Assembly (NCBI GenBank): GCA_018711785.1
Contig: DVHW01000040.1
Span: 1 to 8,261, forward strand
Length of the DNA: 8,261 bases
Direction: 5' to 3'
Origin: Candidatus Galloscillospira excrementavium
GTDB lineage: Bacteria > Bacillota > Clostridia > Oscillospirales > Oscillospiraceae
The notes below the pieces were generated by a model. That model made no database searches, was not told where the DNA came from, and worked only from the letters and a program-made list of their open reading frames with translations. Below are positions 5,984 through 8,261 of this stretch, in pieces. Numbering within the stretch: the first letter of the stretch is position 1; each line of letters starts with the position of its first letter. The position numbers were made by a program, and so were the translations under genes.

Positions 5984-6136
5984 GTAGGCTGCGGCCCGCG
6001 GCAGCGCACTCGCTGGCCATGGGGCCGGCCAGCGAGCACGTTTGCGGGCCGAGAAGTGTTTTTCCCAAGGCACATGTCCTTGGGAAAAACGGATTCCACT
6101 TTCTTCGCGTCTGCGGACGCGAACTCTACGAGGTTT
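5956..6136 (-). repeat. Structured intergenic element, copy B (candidate RNA or dispersed repeat)
   Basis: The second copy. In plus coordinates H1 is 5956-5967/5972-5983, perfect, with A6/T6 runs. H2 is 5993-5999/6044-6050, enclosing a 10-bp hairpin at 6009-6018/6027-6036. H3 is 6058-6070/6078-6090, perfect, loop CACATGT. H4 is 6104-6111/6116-6123, loop TGCG. The tail is CTCTACGAGGTTT (6124-6136). Relative to copy A there are two compensatory pairs in H1, two in H2, three in H3 and one in H4, while linkers and both apical loops stay the same. Read on the minus strand it starts 59 bases after the glyA stop and ends with H1. The region 5847-6194 holds no gene; it contains this copy, the rarA control region and three hairpins. 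Confidence 0.82.
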
Positions 6137-6162
6137 CAGGGCCTCCGGCGGACCGCAGCTCT

Positions 6163-6189
6163 TTCGAAAAGTGCTTGCACTTTTTCGAA
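6163..6189 (-). terminator. Hairpin just after glyA, possible terminator
   Basis: TTCGAAAAGTGC (6163-6174) pairs with GCACTTTTTCGAA (6177-6189) with one bulged base, starting five bases beyond the glyA stop. The T-run lies inside the 3' arm and is followed by CGAAAG, so termination may be inefficient. Confidence 0.5.
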
Positions 6190-6194
6190 TCGTT

Positions 6195-7436
6195 TTACTC
6201 GTACAGCGGGTGCTTGGCAGTCAGCTCGGCCACCCGGGCGCGGATGGCGTCGGCCCTGGCGTCAAAGTCGGTGGCCGCCTGCCACATGAGGGAGGCGATG
6301 ATGCGCATATCCTCCTCGGTAAAGCCCCGGGTGGTGGCGGCGGGGGTGCCCACCCGGATGCCGCTGGTGACAAAGGGCTTCTCCGGGTCGTTGGGGATGG
6401 CGTTCTTGTTGACGGTGATGTTCACCTCGTCCAGCCGGTGCTCCATCTCCTTGCCGGTGACGCCGGCCTTGCGCAGGTCCACCAGCATCAGGTGGTTGTC
6501 CGTGCCGCCGCTCACCAGGTCAAAGCCCTCTTCCAGCAGCCCCTGGGCCAGGGCGGCGGCGTTTTTCACGATCTGCTCCTGATAGGTCTTGAACTCGGGC
6601 TTCATGGCCTCCCCCAGGGCCACCGCCTTGGCGGCGATGATGTGCTCCAGGGGGCCGCCCTGGCTGCCGGGGAAGACGGCGGAGTCGATCTTCTTGGCCA
6701 GCTCCGCCTTGCAGAGGATCATGCCCCCCCGGGGGCCCCGGAGGGTCTTGTGGGTGGTGGTGGTGACCACGTCGGCATAGGGCACCGGGGAGGGGTGGAG
6801 CCCCGCGGCCACCAGGCCGGCGATGTGGGCCATGTCCACGAAGAGATAGGCCCCCACCTCGTGGGCGATGTCGGCGAAGGTCTTGAAGTCGATGATCCGG
6901 GGGTAGGCGGAGGCGCCGGCGAGGATCATCTTGGGCCGGTGGGCTTTTGCCAGGTCCCGGACCTGGTCGTAGTCGATGCGGCCGTCCGCCCCCAGGCCGT
7001 AGGAGACTATATGGTAGTTCTTGCCGGAGAAGTTGACGGGGGAGCCGTGGGTCAGGTGGCCGCCGTTGGACAGGTCCATGCCCAGCACGGTGTCGCCGTG
7101 GTCGCAGAGGGCGGCGTAGACGGCGTAGTTGGCGTTGGCGCCGCAGTGGGGCTGGACGTTGGCGTGGTCGGCGCCGAAGAGCTTCTTGGCCCGCTCCCGG
7201 GCCAGGTCCTCCACCACGTCCACGCACTGGCACCCGCCGTAGTACCGCTTGCCCGGGTAGCCCTCGGCGTATTTGTTGGTGAGCACCGTGCCCGCCGCGG
7301 CCAGCACCGCCTCGCTGACAAAGTTCTCCGACGCGATGAGCTCGATGTTCCGGCGCTGGCGGTCGTACTCCGCCCGGATGGCGGCGCCCACCTCCGGGTC
7401 GTGGGCGCTGATAAACTCCATGATGTCCTTGACCAT
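6195..7436 (-). CDS. glyA: Serine hydroxymethyltransferase
   Basis: This 413-residue PLP enzyme interconverts serine plus tetrahydrofolate with glycine plus 5,10-methylene-tetrahydrofolate, the main source of one-carbon units in the cytoplasm. Visible motifs are [12 protein letters not shown] (30-41), [17 protein letters not shown] (53-69), [14 protein letters not shown] (199-212, with the PLP-contacting D201 and H204) and the lysine motif [14 protein letters not shown] (225-238, K230 bound to PLP). SGIRVGTPA (358-366) supplies R361 for the substrate carboxylate. Length matches the family. ATG at 7436 is chosen because GGAGG lies about nine bases upstream and SHMT proteins begin at this point; 19 further upstream codons look non-coding. 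It has its own promoter and diverges from nth. Confidence 0.97.
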   Translation of the reverse strand: MVKDIMEFISAHDPEVGAAIRAEYDRQRRNIELIASENFVSEAVLAAAGTVLTNKYAEGYPGKRYYGGCQCVDVVEDLARERAKKLFGADHANVQPHCGANANYAVYAALCDHGDTVLGMDLSNGGHLTHGSPVNFSGKNYHIVSYGLGADGRIDYDQVRDLAKAHRPKMILAGASAYPRIIDFKTFADIAHEVGAYLFVDMAHIAGLVAAGLHPSPVPYADVVTTTTHKTLRGPRGGMILCKAELAKKIDSAVFPGSQGGPLEHIIAAKAVALGEAMKPEFKTYQEQIVKNAAALAQGLLEEGFDLVSGGTDNHLMLVDLRKAGVTGKEMEHRLDEVNITVNKNAIPNDPEKPFVTSGIRVGTPAATTRGFTEEDMRIIASLMWQAATDFDARADAIRARVAELTAKHPLYE

Positions 7437-7487
7437 GCCTGTTCCCTCCGTCTTTTTTGGTTTCCTTTGTGGACTGTGCCGAGGCTT

Positions 7488-7505
7488 CAGCACAGTGCTG
7501 TGCTG
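7488..7505 (-). promoter_or_regulatory. 18-bp dyad at the glyA transcription start
   Basis: CAGCACAG-TG-CTGTGCTG is a perfect 8-bp inverted repeat around two bases, starting three bases downstream of the glyA -10. It covers the likely +1. It may be an operator or a 5'-end mRNA hairpin. No named regulator is recognised. Confidence 0.45.
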
Positions 7506-7507
7506 AT

Positions 7508-7537
7508 ATTATACCATACTGCACATCCCCCGCACAA
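7508..7537 (-). promoter_or_regulatory. SigA-type promoter of glyA
   Basis: On the minus strand a perfect TATAAT (7508-7513) is preceded by TGG (extended -10) and, 18 bp further up, by TTGTGC (7532-7537). The leader is about 65 nt, too short for a glycine riboswitch or T-box. Confidence 0.75.
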
Positions 7538-7578
7538 TCCCGTGTTCTGGCAGAAAAAAGTGTCGATTTTCCCCGCCG

Positions 7579-7600
7579 TTTGTGGTATGATGACCACAAA
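7579..7600 (+). promoter_or_regulatory. 22-bp operator-like dyad over the nth -10 element
   Basis: TTTGTGGT (7579-7586) and ACCACAAA (7593-7600) form a perfect 8-bp inverted repeat around ATGATG. The dyad covers the extended -10 TGG-TATGAT (-10 at 7586-7591) of the nth promoter. Such a position suits a repressor. The half-site GGT/ACC recalls GntR-type operators, but the spacing fits none that I can name. Confidence 0.5.
7583..7591 (+). promoter_or_regulatory. Extended -10 promoter of nth
   Basis: TATGAT at 7586-7591 with TGG directly before it (7583-7585). The -35 region is poor (TCGATT at 17 bp), which is common for extended -10 promoters. Transcription would start near 7598, about 20 bases before the ATG. 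Confidence 0.5.
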
Positions 7601-7618
7601 AAAGTGTGAGGTGTTCTC

Positions 7619-8261
7619 ATGAAAAAGAAGAAGTCCGAGGTCCTCGCCATTGTGGAGGAGCTCAAGCGGCTCTATCCGGACGCCCTGTGCTCCCTGCGGT
7701 ACGGCAAGGACTATGAGCTGCTCTTCTCGGTGCGCCTGGCCGCCCAATGCACCGACGAGCGGGTGAACCAGATCACCCCCGCCCTCTTCGCCCGCTTCCC
7801 CACCCTGGAGTCCCTGGCAAACGCCGACGTGGCCGAGGTGGAGGAGTACATCCGCTCCACCGGCTTTTTCCGGGCCAAGGCCCGGGACATCGTGGCCGCC
7901 TCCCGGATGCTGCTGGACGAGTACGGCGGCAAGGTGCCCGGCACCATGGAGGAGCTACTGAGGCTCCCCGGCGTGGGCCGTAAGACGGCCAATCTCATCC
8001 TGGGGGACATCTACCACACTCCCGGCGTGGTGGTGGCGGACACCCACTGCATCCGCATCTCGGGCCGCCTGGGCCTCACCGACGGCACCAAGGACCCGGC
8101 CAAGGTGGAGACACAGCTCCGGGCCGTCCTGCCACCGGAGGAGTCCAACAACTTCTGCCACCGGATGGTGCTCCACGGCCGGGCGGTGTGCATGGCCCGG
8201 AAGCCGGACTGCCAAAACTGCACCCTGCGGCCCTGGTGCTCTTACTTCAGCGACAGCAAAG
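7619..8261 (+). CDS. nth: Endonuclease III (DNA glycosylase/AP lyase), 3' end cut by window
   Basis: The visible 214 codons encode a base-excision repair enzyme that removes oxidised pyrimidines and cleaves the abasic site. The helix-hairpin-helix LLRLPGVGRKTANLILG contains catalytic K122. VVADTHCIRISGRLGL (138-153) carries catalytic D141. The C-terminal iron-sulfur motif C191-X6-C198-X2-C201-X5-C207 is complete and has the exact endonuclease III spacing, which excludes most paralogues. The N-terminal motif is LAAQCTDERVN. Family members are about 210-220 residues, so only the last few codons and the stop are likely missing. The start has GAGGTG at 7608-7613, five bases upstream. It diverges from glyA; nothing to the right can be seen. 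Confidence 0.95.
   Translation, partial: MKKKKSEVLAIVEELKRLYPDALCSLRYGKDYELLFSVRLAAQCTDERVNQITPALFARFPTLESLANADVAEVEEYIRSTGFFRAKARDIVAASRMLLDEYGGKVPGTMEELLRLPGVGRKTANLILGDIYHTPGVVVADTHCIRISGRLGLTDGTKDPAKVETQLRAVLPPEESNNFCHRMVLHGRAVCMARKPDCQNCTLRPWCSYFSDSK

Noticed and set aside
7437..7500. Glycine riboswitch or T-box leader for glyA
   Set aside because: The leader is only about 65 nt and shows none of the conserved motifs.
6042..7622. A 526-codon plus-strand open frame antisense to glyA starting in copy B
   Set aside because: Gly/Val-rich shadow of glyA; its first codons only translate the structured repeat.

Overview
This is a GC-rich chromosomal segment from a Gram-positive (Firmicutes) bacterium. 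The content suggests a high-GC clostridium of the Oscillospiraceae type (Flavonifractor/Oscillibacter-like). The reasons are the DUF951 and DUF3784 families, strong AGGAGG-type ribosome binding sites, GTG and TTG starts, SigA-like promoters with extended -10 elements, and a Bacillus-type LexA box. The genus is inference. No phage, transposase or CRISPR array is visible.

Layout: a possible promoter reads leftward out of the window (19-47). A tRNA-Gly(CCC) gene follows with its own promoter and terminator (117-270). Next is a rightward pair: a GT39-like multi-spanning membrane protein and a DUF3784 membrane protein, closed by a strong terminator (342-1990). A leftward, translationally coupled pair DUF951-hisC (2009-3267) is transcribed from a clear promoter at 3319-3348. 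A rightward gene for a three-S1-domain RNA-binding protein (3420-4313) converges on leftward rarA (4566-5846). Leftward glyA (6195-7436) and rightward nth (7619 to the window edge) diverge from a shared control region. The genes are mostly housekeeping: histidine synthesis, one-carbon metabolism, base excision repair and replication-fork rescue.

The most interesting content lies between the genes. Two copies of a roughly 180-bp element (4318-4503 and 5956-6136) share the same four-hairpin plan. They have identical unpaired cores and identical apical loops in two hairpins, but the stems differ by at least eight compensatory base-pair changes. That pattern points to selection on a folded nucleic acid rather than on protein. 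Both copies have the same orientation, about 60 nt beyond the stop codon of a leftward gene (rarA, glyA) and behind a separate hairpin. Read leftward, each copy ends in a hairpin, which in the second copy is a textbook Rho-independent terminator. I do not recognise this family; it is a candidate structured RNA or dispersed repeat.

Other regulatory signals are a near-consensus LexA/DinR box inside the rarA promoter, a 22-bp perfect dyad over the nth -10 element, and an 18-bp dyad at the glyA transcription start.
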